Of a DNA stretch of 49,840 nucleotides, positions 12,188 through 22,990 are shown piece by piece (within the stretch, counting starts at the first letter, position 1; every line of letters starts with the position of its first letter). The notes under the pieces were generated by a model. That model saw only the letters and a program-made list of their open reading frames with translations, did not search any database and had not been told where the DNA came from. This DNA comes from Tubiluchus corallicola (lineage: Eukaryota; Priapulida; Priapulimorpha; Priapulimorphida; Tubiluchidae). Position numbers and translations under genes: made by a program. The DNA lies in assembly GCA_030141605.1 (NCBI GenBank), contig JAQGDQ010001279.1, forward strand, positions 1 to 49,840. The letters are read 5' to 3'.

Positions 12188-12218
<31 letters not shown>
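12188..12218. repeat. (TA)n microsatellite
   Basis: About 15 TA units inside the intron of copy 1; the right arm has only TATATATA at this place. Confidence 0.9.
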
Positions 12219-12220
<2 letters not shown>

Positions 12221-12439
12221 GCTTATTGGAAGTGGTTCCTATCACATTCTTAAACTTTTGTTTTATCAAATTATGTTACATCAGAGAATGAGGAGGACAA
12301 GAATGAGAGAGACAATAAAAGGGAAGGAATAATAATGAGAATACTGGGGAAAGTTGCAGAAAAAAGAGGATAAAAACGGAAATAAGAGAAAACGAAATGA
12401 ACAACTGTGAAAAGAGGAATAATAGTGTTTAAATAAATG

Positions 12440-12562
12440 AGAGAAAGAGAGAGAGATAGAGAGAAAGAAAGAGCGAGAGAGTGAAAGAGTGAGAGAGAGA
12501 GAGAGAGAGGGACAAAGATAGAGAGAAAGAAAGAGCGAGAGAGAGAGAGAGAGAGAGAGAAC
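12440..12562. repeat. (GA)n microsatellite in intron
   Basis: Imperfect GA/GAAAGA repeat. The counterpart in the right arm is the longer (CT)n at 44050-44305, so the tract predates the duplication and changed length afterwards. Confidence 0.9.
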
Positions 12563-13117
12563 AGCTTTCTAAATTATAAAACAATATGTAAAATTTCTAA
12601 AGGTTTTAACTAATTTTCAAATTTCCTGATGTTTCAGGAATTCTTTTGATGAGTTTTATTTGTTTTTATAAGGTGCTTATAAGCACGAAATAATCAAAAA
12701 GTTCAATGTTAATGTTCCACTCACGTTTTTTTAATGTCAGATCATTTTTGAATATATATTACGGCTGCTATACATTCTGCAATAAATTCTTATCTACGAC
12801 CAATCTAACATGCATGCATATTTCACAGCAGAATTAATTGGGTTTTCTTTTGTCAAAAATCAATTGAGACTGAATTAAATTGAATTCCATGAAGCCTTTT
12901 TGAAGGCTAGTAAGAATATGACATAAATAATTTGCTGTAAGTGATTCATATCTGGGCATATTGCTTTTAAAGATAGTACACGTACTTTTTCAACTGTGCT
13001 GCCAAAAAGTTTATGTTATAGCTGCCTTGTTCAAATCAGAGAATGTTAAACGCCTTTGTGATATGATACACATGTGCGGGTAGGCACACAAGCATGTAAA
13101 AACAAGCCTGTACTTTA

Positions 13118-13130
13118 CACAAGAGAGAGA

Positions 13131-13179
<49 letters not shown>

Positions 13180-13190
13180 AAAGAAAGAGA
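13118..13190. repeat. (GA)n microsatellite, copy 1 intron only
   Basis: Near-pure GA repeat flanked by G-rich sequence, inside the roughly 620-bp intron segment that is absent from copy 2. Confidence 0.9.
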
Positions 13191-13537
13191 GGGGGAGTGA
13201 AGGAGTGGACGAGAAACAGAAGAAAGAGTAGTGGTAGGGAAATAAGAAAACATCCTTTATGTGCATATGAAGTGATGGTTCAAGGTTTTAAGCTGTCGTT
13301 GAGGAGTGAATTTTCCGTTTTTCTTTACAAACGCAATAATATGCAACAATATTTCCTTACAAAATGGAGATGTAAACACATCACTGAACATTTGATTGTC
13401 TATTTCTCCTTGAAATCTGTTTTATTTACTTGCTTTATTTTTCTAAAACAAAACTGAAGCAAAAACAGTAAGAATAGCTGAATATGTCCTTTAACTTGAA
13501 TATCTCCCAAGTAAATTAAAATTAAATTAAATTTCAG

Positions 13538-15889
13538 GAAGCTATCCACTTGGAGAACATTTCATTTTACGTGTGAATGCAAGGAATAGAAGTGGCTCAG
13601 AAGAACAGGTTACACTTTTAGAAACGGTATCTATCGTGGTGGGACTTAGACCTCCTCAGTTTGCACAGGTGGAGTATATTACTGATGTCTATGAGAATAC
13701 ATCATATGGTGTTGTAGTGGAAACCATAATGGCAAAGTCTTTCACTAAAAATAAAATTGTATATTTTATGAACAGTGATGGCAGTTTTGAAATACCAGAT
13801 GCCAACAGTGGAAATGTAGTTCTGCAGATGTCAGATCTCAATTATTCAGATCCTGATCAAAAGAAAACTTTTCGATATAAGGTTGCAGCTATTGAGCAAG
13901 TTCCTGGAAGTGAACAATCTGAAACTGAGTTAATTCTGCAAGTAACAGATGTAAATAACCATGATCCACATTTCGTAATGAATCCATTTGTTCAGTTTGA
14001 TGTAGATGAAAAAACTGAAGTTAATGTTACACCTATAGCAACAGTCCTAGCTACAGATCTAGATGATGGTTTAAATGCAAATATTTTGTATAAAAGCAAT
14101 GACAACCGTTTTACGATAGATGAAAATGGTGTGGTTAGAAATCTGGTACGACTGGATTATTCCCAGTCACCATATAGAATTTCGGTAGTTGCACAGGATA
14201 AGAAAGGACAAGTACCTTACCGAGAAGACGTCAGTACACTGATACTATATATCAAAAACAAGAATACCCATGCACCAGAATTCACAAAGTCTCCTTATAA
14301 TGCAACAGTTGCTGAAAATGCAAGACCTGGAACATTAGTGACTGCAGTAAATGCGATTGACCATGACAATGATGGAATCACTTACAGCATTGTTACTAAT
14401 CCTGGTGAGATTTTTCAAATTGACTCAAAGACTGGTGTCATTACAACTGTTCGGTCAATTGATTCAGATTTCTATGAGATTGAAGTGTTAGCACAGGATG
14501 ATTCAGCTTGCTGTGATTATGAACCTCCTTTTCATACTTTTCTGGCTTTGGTATATGTGGTTGTTTACACTGTGGAAACTATTGAACCGTATTTTCCCGA
14601 GTGTGATTACTACAGTGAAACTGCTATTTATGAGGGTGATGCAACACCAGTTAATACGCCTATACTTACAATTACTGCAAGAGACAAGGAAACGGATAAA
14701 GTTTCTGATGTGATATACAGAGTGGAAAACCCTGCATTATTGTTTCATGGCGACAAAGATACAGGAGAGATAAAAAATATTCAATCATTCGACCGGCTTC
14801 AACAGGACGAGATCTATGTTACCGTTACAGCAACGGCTAAGGTACCAGATGGCAGTAAAGCTTTGCCACTAGTTGCAACTTGCACATTTAAAGTTACCAT
14901 TTTAGACATCAACAACCACAATCCCACATTTCAGTTAACTGACTATCGGAAAGCTCTGCCTAGTGATATCTCAATATATTCAGTTTGCATAAATATCTTA
15001 GCAGTTGATTATGACGAAGGGGAAAACGGTACTGTTGACTACACACTTGATGGTGGGGATGACCCATATTTTACAATAAAGACCGTGGAAATTGCAGGTC
15101 TTAGGTATGGAGAGATAAGAGTGAAGTCAACACCAAGTCCACCACCAGAGACTGTTCAGGAATATTCAGTTAAAGTAAATGCAGCAGACAATGGTGCATT
15201 TCCAAGGGAAAGTACCGTTGTTGTATATTTTCAGTTTTACAATCCATCATATGCATCACCTCCAATTTGGAATAACATACCAAGTTCACCAATAAATGTC
15301 AAAGAAAATGGCCGTAACATTAATATTGTTTCTTTAACAGTCGATCCAGGAAACGATGGGGCTGGCAGCAAAGATCCTGTTATGATAAGCTTTGACTTTA
15401 ACATACAGGGCAACACACCAAACACTAATGCAAATGGGGAATTTTCTTATACAGCAGGAAACACACAAATACAAAATTCCATGAACATAACACTTCAGGG
15501 ATGCCTTGATTACAATGTTGCAAATGAATACATGTTACCAGTGAGAGTCCAACAAAGAAGTGCAAATGGTGCTCAACTGTATACAGACGAAAGTGTGCTA
15601 GTTGTTGTAACGGACATGAACATGAACAAGCCTCAATTTACAGCTTCTTGGTATACTACTAGCGTAAAAGATAATGACGCAATTGGCACACATTTCTTTC
15701 AAGTTACTGCAACTGATAAAGATGGCATGTATCCAAATAATAAAGTTACTTACAGCATTGATCTTGTTAATGATTACACTGTGTTTGGCATTGACAAGGA
15801 TAATGGTTTACTCTTCATCAAGGAAACAATTGACCGCAACAAAGAAAAATACTATATAACTGTGAGAGCAGAAGATGGCGCAATTTCAG
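13538..15889 (+). CDS. CadN-like: N-cadherin-like copy 1, exon 2 first part (EC2 to EC9)
   Basis: Begins after the AG acceptor at 13536-13537 and continues EC2 in frame. Linker motifs mark successive cadherin repeats: VGLRPPQF, TDVNNHDPHF, KNKNTHAPEF, the VYTVETIEPYF region, LDINNHNPTF, then YNPSYASPPIW and TDMNMNKPQF. This gives EC3 to EC9 here. Several linkers deviate from the D-x-N-D-N calcium motif (NNH, NKN, NMN), so calcium rigidification may be incomplete. The frame runs on only to a TAA at 15910-15912, in the middle of the EC9 end, while homologous sequence resumes one frame over. Segment 14572-15955 (EC6-EC9) has no counterpart in copy 2. Role if expressed: homophilic or heterophilic extracellular adhesion. 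Confidence 0.85.
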
Positions 15890-15917
15890 GTATAGACAGT
15901 ATAGGCACCTAATTCAG
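15890..15917 (+). other. Frame break, or candidate 28-nt micro-intron, in copy 1
   Basis: The segment begins GTATAG and ends TAATTCAG. Removing exactly these 28 nt joins TCA-G to CA-ACT and restores a normal EC9 end reading SATATINIVVMD, on into VNIPKF. The segment contains a branch-point-like CCTAAT. However, 28 nt is far below the usual animal intron minimum, and a single-base indel would restore frame equally well. Copy 2 lacks this region, so it cannot arbitrate. Confidence 0.5.
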
Positions 15918-18900
15918 CAACTGCTACCATAAACATTGTAGTTATGGATACCAGAGTTAACATACCAAAGTTTCAGCGATCTACATACAGCACTAATGTG
16001 TCAGAATCTCTGTCTCTTGGATCAAATGTGTTCACACTTTCTGCTGAAGACAATTCCTATTTTACAATTCTACACTATTACATAATCGATGGTAATGAAT
16101 TAGGTTCATTTGGAATAGGACAAACGACAGGAGAAGTATATGTTCAAAAGCAGCTTGACTACCAGATAAAAAATTTTTATAACCTAACTGCTGCAATAAC
16201 AGATGGTAGTCAAAGCAGCACGTGTCAACTGCAGATAACTCTTAGGATTGAAAATTTGCGACCGCCATCATTCAGTGAAAATGAATATAACATATCTACA
16301 CCTGAAAGAAATACAAATGCTCCTATTAACATTTTCAAAGCTCATGGTAATTTTGCTGATCCTGATTCACCAGATGATGCATTTCAGTTTGAACTGAGTG
16401 GGCAAGGTTCACTTCCTGCTGATGATCCTGCCTTTTCCATAGACAAGCAAACTGGTGACATTACAATGAACAAACCACTGATAAGGGACCCTCCTTATGG
16501 TCAAGAAGTGTACAATCTGTTGGTGTCTGTGATGGACAGTGTAGGCAACACTGGCTACACCAAAGTTATAGTTACTCTAGAAGATCAAAATAATTATCCT
16601 CCATATTGGCTTGATGTGGACTTGGATGGATTGATACATGGCTACATACTAGAAAGAGAATTTCCACAGACAGCAGTAATGCTGGCAACTGCAACAGATT
16701 ACGATAAAAAAGGAACTCCTGGAGGAACAATTGTCTATGAAATGGAGCACAGTGATGACTTTTCCATTGATGCAGACATGGGAGAAGTAAAATCTGAAAG
16801 AGAATTTGATCGAGAACAGGAAGATACATACTATATCAAAATAAATGTGAAAGACCAAGGTACTCCACCTCTTATTGGTGAGCAACAAGAAGTTGTAATT
16901 CATATTGTTGACAAAAATGATAATTCACCCAAGTTTAATGAATCTTCATATGATGTTACTGTAGATGAAGGATTGCCAGAATATTCTTTTCTTCTTCGAA
17001 TAGATGCATATGATGAAGATGTAGGAGATAATGCAAAGCTTGAATTTTCAATAGTAAATAATGACATAGTGGAAATGTTCCATCTTGTATCTGATCCTAA
17101 AACAGGGACAGGAATACTTCAGGCAAAAGAAGTATTAGATTATGAAAATCCTCAACACCGAGTGATTGAGTTTGATGTCAGTGTCACCGATGGTCATCCA
17201 AGTCATGTGGACAGTATTAAAGTTGTTCTTAGATTAAATAACTTGCCAGATACACCGCCAAAATTCGAAGATGATAATAAAAGTGTCAATTTGCGTGAAA
17301 AAGATGCATTAACAGATACAATTGTAACTCAATTTATAGCACACTCGCAAGAATCAGATTTTCAAGAATTTACTTATGCTGTGGATTACTCATGGGACTC
17401 AGATCCTTATCAGCGGTTCAGAATTGATAACAGTGGCTTCGTAATTCTTAATGAAGATTTAAAACGACATGATCAGAAACGGTACAATGTTAGAATCTTT
17501 GCGATTGTGACGTTTGATCCTGCAGTTAGAAGTGAAGCCATGTTAACTTTGGAGTTGGTTGAGCCATATCCTCGCTTTGCTGAAAATTATGAAATTGGGG
17601 TTGTTGATCAAACACCTGCTGGGTCACAGCTTTTGCCAGTAGCTTGCGCTATGGATACACCAGAAGTGTCACCTCCATTTTCATTCACGAAAACTTTATA
17701 TTTTCTCTGTGAAGATGACTTTGAAATTAATGAAGTAGTAAGTGATTGTCCAGGAAATACTGGTGTGCAACTTTTTACAAAAAGAACTATGGGTAGGCAG
17801 CATGATAAGTCGTTTAAAGTACCCATAGAGATATGTGACAGAGATCAAATTTGTGATGTGGACCTTGTAACAGTTACAGTTAATGATGACAATGATAACT
17901 TACATAAACCTGGGACTAAATCGATCAATGTGTTTAATTATAAAAACAGTATTCCAGACAATACTGAAATAGGAACTGTGTATGCAGAAGATGTCGATGA
18001 TTGGGATGTTGGTGACAAGACATTCACAATCCAAGATCCTCAGCCAGAACACTTCTTAGTTGATGAAAATTCTGGGGCAGTGTTAATCAAAGAAAGAACT
18101 CCTGCTGGGCATTATTCATTCAAAGTTGTTGTGTATGATGCAAAGCATGATGCGGAAGTTGTGTCAACTGTAAATGTTGATGTGCAGAATATCTGGGATG
18201 ATGCTGTTTTTAACTCTGGGTCAGTTCGAATTCGTGACATGACAGCAGAACAGTTCATAGATACTGGCACCGAAAGCCAAAAAGTAGAAAGCAAACTTGA
18301 AAGCTTTAAGAAACAAATAGCTGTAGCTGCAAATGTGAATGTTGAAAAAGTATTAATCTTCAGTGTTATGGATCATGAAGGTAGAGATCCACCAGAAATT
18401 GATGTTCGCTATGCAGCGAGTGGTTCACCATATTATCCAGCTGAAAAATTAGATGGAGCTGTTGCAAATAACTTGGCAGAAATTGAAAGTGCAACCGATA
18501 TGAATATTGTACTAGTGCCTGTTAATGAGTGCATCGAAGAAATTTGCCAAGGTGCATCAGGATGTCGCACTGTTCTTACTACATCTCATAATCCAACTTA
18601 CATTAATACTAACACAACATCACTTCTGGCAGTAACTACAATTACAGACTCAGACTGTGTTTGTGACATGAAAGATGACTCTGTTCTTGAGAACTGCAAT
18701 TCTCCTCATGCAGCTTGTTTAAATGGCGGGACATGCACAAATACAGCATCGGGTGTAAAGTGCGAGTGTCTAGAAGGATTTCTTGGCCCTCGTTGTCAGT
18801 TGACTACTCGTAGTTTCACAAGTGCTGGCTGGGCTTGGTTTGAACCACTTCAGCAATGTGAAGAAAGTCGGCTTACATTTGAATTCATTACTCAGTCTCC

Positions 18901-20353
18901 AAATGGACTATTGCTTTACAATGGCCCTATTCGCGAACCTTATCCCACCGAGCCAAAAGACTACATTGGACTGGAACTTGTCAGTGGTCAGCCAAGACTT
19001 CTTACTAACCATGGCTCGGGTACTCTTGAGTTAACTGTGAAATCACAGAATCTTGCTGATGGAACTTGGCATCAGATAGATATTATAGCTGCTGGAAAAG
19101 AAATTACCTTAGTTGTAGATAGATGTAAAAATCTTGACATGCAAACTGAAAGTGGAAATCTTGATGAATCAAGTTGCAATGCATCAGGTTACACTCCTGG
19201 GGACAATTCGTTTTTAAATGTAGTTACTCCTCTGCAGTTAGGTGGAATGTCTAATGCTGAAATAAATTATTTGGAATTAAGCTTTAGAGATGGATTTGAT
19301 GGGTGCATCAAGAATGTTAACCAAGATGGCCGCCTGTATGACTTGGGAAACCCCGGTCTTTCAGAAGGAAGTTCTGCAGGGTGCTCACAAACAGATGCTT
19401 CTTGTGAGGCTAATAGCATACCATTGCTGTGCATCAATGGAGAATGTAATGGGCACATGGATGGATCGGTAGGGAAATGTGAATGCTTTCCTGGATGGCA
19501 CGGAGATAGATGTGATGAAATAATAGCAGAACACTACTGGTCTGATGAAAGCTACCTTCATTATCAGTTTACTGATCAAATCGACCTCAGGCCTGACTGG
19601 ACTGAGTTGCTCGTATCTTTTCGCACAGTTATGCTAGAGGGAGTTATCTTTATTGCCAAAGGAACAGACATTTACCTTAACGAGTATGTGTTGTTAAGAA
19701 TTCGTAACAAAATGGTAGAGTTTGGATGTGATCTTGGAAGTGGACCTAGGTGGGTGGGGCTACCGTCGATTGTACTAAATGATGGAGAGTGGCACACTGC
19801 ACATGTGGAGCGATTTGGAAGTGACATCTTCCTGAAAATTGATGGTGGTGGTCGGGGTAAGCAAACAGAACTTATAGGGCAACCAAATGACTTTCGCCTG
19901 ATTGATATAGATAAGGATGATGTGATAGCTGGTGCAGAGATTGATCAATACCAAAGAGTTGTCAGTGGTTTTATTGGCTGCATTAATGACATAAGGTATT
20001 CACAAGTGCATCTGCCACTCAGCGGAAATAATGAGTATGCATTTAGTACCAGTTATAATGTTGAAGATGATTGTGTTGATGATACAGATTGGTGTTTTAC
20101 TGTCGAATGCAATGCACCTTTCATTTGTGTAAGTCTGTGGTATCATGCAGAATGCCGGTGTCCAAACGGATATGAAGCAAATGAAGCAAATGATGATTGT
20201 CTCGATATTAATGAGTGCTTAGGATTAATTAATCCTTGCCTTAATAATGGCATCTGTGAAAACAGTGAGGGTAACTTCACGTGCCGCTGTGTGAATGGTT
20301 ATTCTGGTATTTATTGTGACATTGGAACCGAGATAACAGTTACAACCCTCTAG
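15918..20353 (+). CDS. CadN-like: N-cadherin-like copy 1, exon 2 second part (EC9 end to EGF4; no membrane segment)
   Basis: Continues in the shifted frame with EC10-EC16 (linkers NLRPPSF, QNNYPPYW, DKNDNSPKF, LPDTPPKF, EPYPRF, NDDNDNLHKP). The conserved non-chordate region follows (VFNSGSVRIRDMTAEQF), then an EGF module (CLNGGTC near 18715), laminin-G 1 (TTRSF...GWAWF), EGF 2 (GKCECFPGW), laminin-G 2 and two more EGF modules, the last calcium-binding type (DINEC). This order is diagnostic of DN-cadherin-type classic cadherins. The frame stops at TAG 20351-20353, three codons after a deletion of about 170 bp that in copy 2 encodes the membrane helix. A product would be about 2450 residues and secreted, or the gene is a pseudogene. 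Confidence 0.85.
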
Positions 20354-20840
20354 TTGAACTGGCCAAGATTTTGGAGATTGTGTGAGTGATGGGCTTGCTG
20401 AAAGAAGAACACATTAAATTTAGTTGTGGAAAATATTTTAAAAACAAACGAATTAACTATGAATACTATCACTTCAGCAGTTGAACTGTCATTGATATCG
20501 GTGTTCTACTGGGTTCACCCTTTGGGCCATAATTGTTCACTATATTTATTATTTCTTAATGTAACACATATTCTTAAATTCACTCTCAAATGTGCATCCA
20601 CGATTCTGTGTATTGATTACTTTAAAATTGAATAGGTTTCTTTTTAATAAAAATGGGGATATTTGGCTGGAAGCTAATTATTTGTACCCAAATTTTGGCA
20701 AAAAACTTTTGTTTTGTTCAAAAATTCGACCTAGACCATTTTAATTATAAAATGTAACAATAGTCAGTTATTAAATATCTTGTGACACAGCTCGATTTTA
20801 TTCTTTCTTTTAAATTTTTGACAATAATTATAATATAATA
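20354..20840 (+). other. 3' flank of copy 1, with relic tail sequence
   Basis: Directly after the stop, GATTGTGTGAGTGATGGGCT (from about 20375) matches the last codons of the copy 2 cytoplasmic tail, now out of frame. Homology to the right arm continues to about 20840. Several AATAAA-like sites (for example near 20645) could serve polyadenylation, but none can be chosen. Confidence 0.6.
20440..20545 (+). mobile_element. Non-LTR reverse-transcriptase relic, left arm
   Basis: ATCGGTGTTCTACTGGGTTC with its continuation reads IGVLLGSPFGP before a stop, a decayed version of the RT motif G-V-P-Q-G-S-x-L-G-P. The right arm copy at 36790-36880 reads IGVPQGSPFWP, closer to consensus. The LINE fragment was therefore already beside the cadherin 3' end before the duplication. 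Confidence 0.55.
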
Positions 20841-21059
20841 ATACTTGTATTTACCTAGTAAGTAGTAATAAAAATCAAGGGAATTTTTCCCGTTCTATTA
20901 CTGAGCTGCAAAATTTATCATATTGTTATTATGCTGCATTGATTTGCTTTCACTGTAATGTTAGATTATAGTAGACTTTGTACCTTGCATATAATAAAAA
21001 CATTTTCTGCTCATTTATTCATTTATTTATCACGTTTAATATCTCTTCACTCAAAAATC

Positions 21060-22134
21060 ATACAAATCACGTCCCTGTTCTGAAGTTGATGGTAGTCTTA
21101 ATTTATAAAAATCGATCATTACAAGGCATAAATCATTGATCTCAGATGTGCAGCTAAAGTTTTTCCTGAAGGTGCACAGTGTCCTGAAACATTTTACTTC
21201 ACATTCATTGACCACGCATGAAAAATTGTTGGCGGTTACGTTTAGCCTGAATTTTGTGACTATAATACAATCTTTAATACAATCTAACGCGCAAGCACCA
21301 TTTCTTGGAAACAAAACATGACTGAGCTTTTATCAAGACAATCATCACTGAAGGCACAATCATTACGTAGCATTTGAAGTAAATTCATCCATGTCTGCAT
21401 ACCTTCTTTTCGGTTCAGTCCACACATCCATTCAATACCCTGGTTAGATGTGGTGCGTCCATATATAAAGCTGTTTTCTCAAGAACGATTGCGCTTATGG
21501 TTAGTTAGATCTCAAGGAAGTGTGCACATCACGCAACAAGCCATTTTCTGTACCACAGTTAGTCCGCATGGTGAGTTGAAATTTGTAATTCGAATCATCT
21601 AAAGCTTCTACAGCAATGGGTGTTGGATCTTTATTTGATGAACAGCATTTCAGCCAAACAAGAAATCCAGAAAAACCGTCAACACATCCGTGAATATACG
21701 GTGCCAGTTTATCACATCCGTTAATATGGAAAACAGCATATTGCCGTACTGCCTACACCGTAGCCACTTCCTTCTTCTAAGTGATACCCCAACAGGATCT
21801 AGGATTCGCAAGAGTAAACGAACAGTTCCTTGGGACACAACGAGCTCATGTTAGCCCATGTTGGATACACTACAGTTCAGATGCATCCACCTGTAGTCAG
21901 GCAAGCTTCCCGATTTACCAATTGCTCTTGAATAAATGGCATGATGTCAGTAACATCACTTTGCGCCCGTCTTCGCAACAATTCGTTTTTCTTTGTTCTT
22001 CTTATTAACGTTCTCACGTGTGCATGCGATGAACAGTCTGTTATTTCTTTGGTACTAAATCCGAGTCTAAAGTATAAAAACACGAGTTCGTTTCGGTCCT
22101 GCATGACTGAAAGCGTTGATGTGCATTTTAACAT
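21060..22134 (-). pseudogene. Decayed integrase-core (DDE) transposase-like gene
   Basis: On the minus strand, from 22134 down, a frame of 85 residues resembles an N-terminal helix-turn-helix domain (LGFSTKEIT, then TLIRRTKKNELLRRR). It leads to TVRLLLRILDPVGVSLRRRK (about 21835-21775). After frameshifts, GCVDGFSGFLVWL (around 21690) and TNCGTENG (around 21570) match the first and second Asp regions of retroviral-integrase-like catalytic cores. NQGIEWMCGLNRK (around 21440) looks like the glutamate block. This architecture is known from integrase-core genes common in fish, cnidarian and mollusc genomes. Several frameshifts and stops make it non-functional. Superfamily assignment is from memory of the pattern, not from a search. 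Confidence 0.6.
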
Positions 22135-22143
22135 AAAAAATAG

Positions 22144-22196
22144 TTATAACCAGATTTTTTCGTTACCCGTCACATTATAAAAAAATCTGGTTATAA
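22144..22196. repeat. Perfect 17-bp inverted repeat (hairpin)
   Basis: TTATAACCAGATTTTTT (22144-22160) and its exact reverse complement (22180-22196) flank a 19-nt loop. It lies immediately upstream of the integrase-like pseudogene's 5' end and may belong to that element's terminus. A weaker A/T palindrome follows at about 22218-22246. Confidence 0.7.
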
Positions 22197-22260
22197 CCAA
22201 GTTTTTTGTCATCCGATTATAAAAAATCTGATTTTTTAAAATCGGATATCATGGCCTTAT

Positions 22261-22865
22261 CACACTTTCGTAATCCTAGTGCAGCTCATTCATTGAAAGA
22301 CAGTTCTGCAGCTCTTGGCAATTACATCAAAATAAATAATAATAATAATAGTTTCTTTGCATTTGACACAGATAAATGATCTCTAAACTAAGTTCACTTA
22401 TCTATTGAAAGTTGTCTACGCACAGTGAAAGAAAACATACAGGAATACAATGAGAACAGAGCCGATAACAACATTTAATGCACTTAATTCAACTCAAATT
22501 TAGGTTGAGTTCTTGATTTATATGTAATTATTAGTTTTGTTTTTGATGAGTTTAAATTTTCCGTTTTGTTTGCTAATTTAAATTCTGCCTCTTCTCATAG
22601 ACAAACTTATTTTCTGTTTCTACATTTAAACTCATTTGAACTTGTTACCTCATTTATTTATTTATTTTTTATTTTGTTTAAGTTGCTGATTATTTTCATT
22701 TGTACATACCTTACTTGACAGGTCCTTAATTTTCTTCAGTTTGGATAGGGGTGGTTGACTTGGTGACCCTTGGTCTTTTCGCCACCCCGTCTCTTTTCCG
22801 TCTTTATTTTAGTTTTTACCTTTTGTTTATGTTTATTTTTAACATTCAGAGACAAATACATTTTC
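22261..22865. other. Intergenic, nothing recognised
   Basis: AT-rich DNA; a short TAATAATAATAA run near 22337. No gene supported. Confidence 0.45.

Positions 22866-22990
<125 letters not shown>

Larger units (their letters stand above)
11725..13537 (+). other. Intron of cadherin copy 1 (phase 1, 1813 bp)
   Basis: GT donor at 11725 and AG acceptor at 13536-13537 (AAATTTCAG). It contains the MITE-like element (11763-12132), a (TA)n run (12188-12218), GA microsatellites (12440-12562 and 13121-13173) and about 620 bp (roughly 12880-13515) missing from the copy 2 intron. The edges of that indel share an ATTAAATT-like sequence. Confidence 0.85.
10155..20840 (+). repeat. Left arm of large inverted duplication
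   Basis: Read forward, this segment matches 46465-36595 read on the opposite strand, in the same order: 5' flank (TAATCTTCGGCCATTTTCCC), exon 1, MITE-like element, GA microsatellite, intron end, the long exon 2, then about 490 bp of 3' flank. Differences are substitutions plus discrete indels: four EC repeats, the membrane segment, a pogo insertion, and about 620 bp of intron. The arms are therefore paralogous and old, not a simple assembly echo. Confidence 0.9.

Noticed and set aside
16572-19579. Antisense and out-of-frame ORFs inside cadherin exon 2, and their mirrors at 37496-42250
   Set aside because: Short shadows of the real coding frame, without domains of their own.
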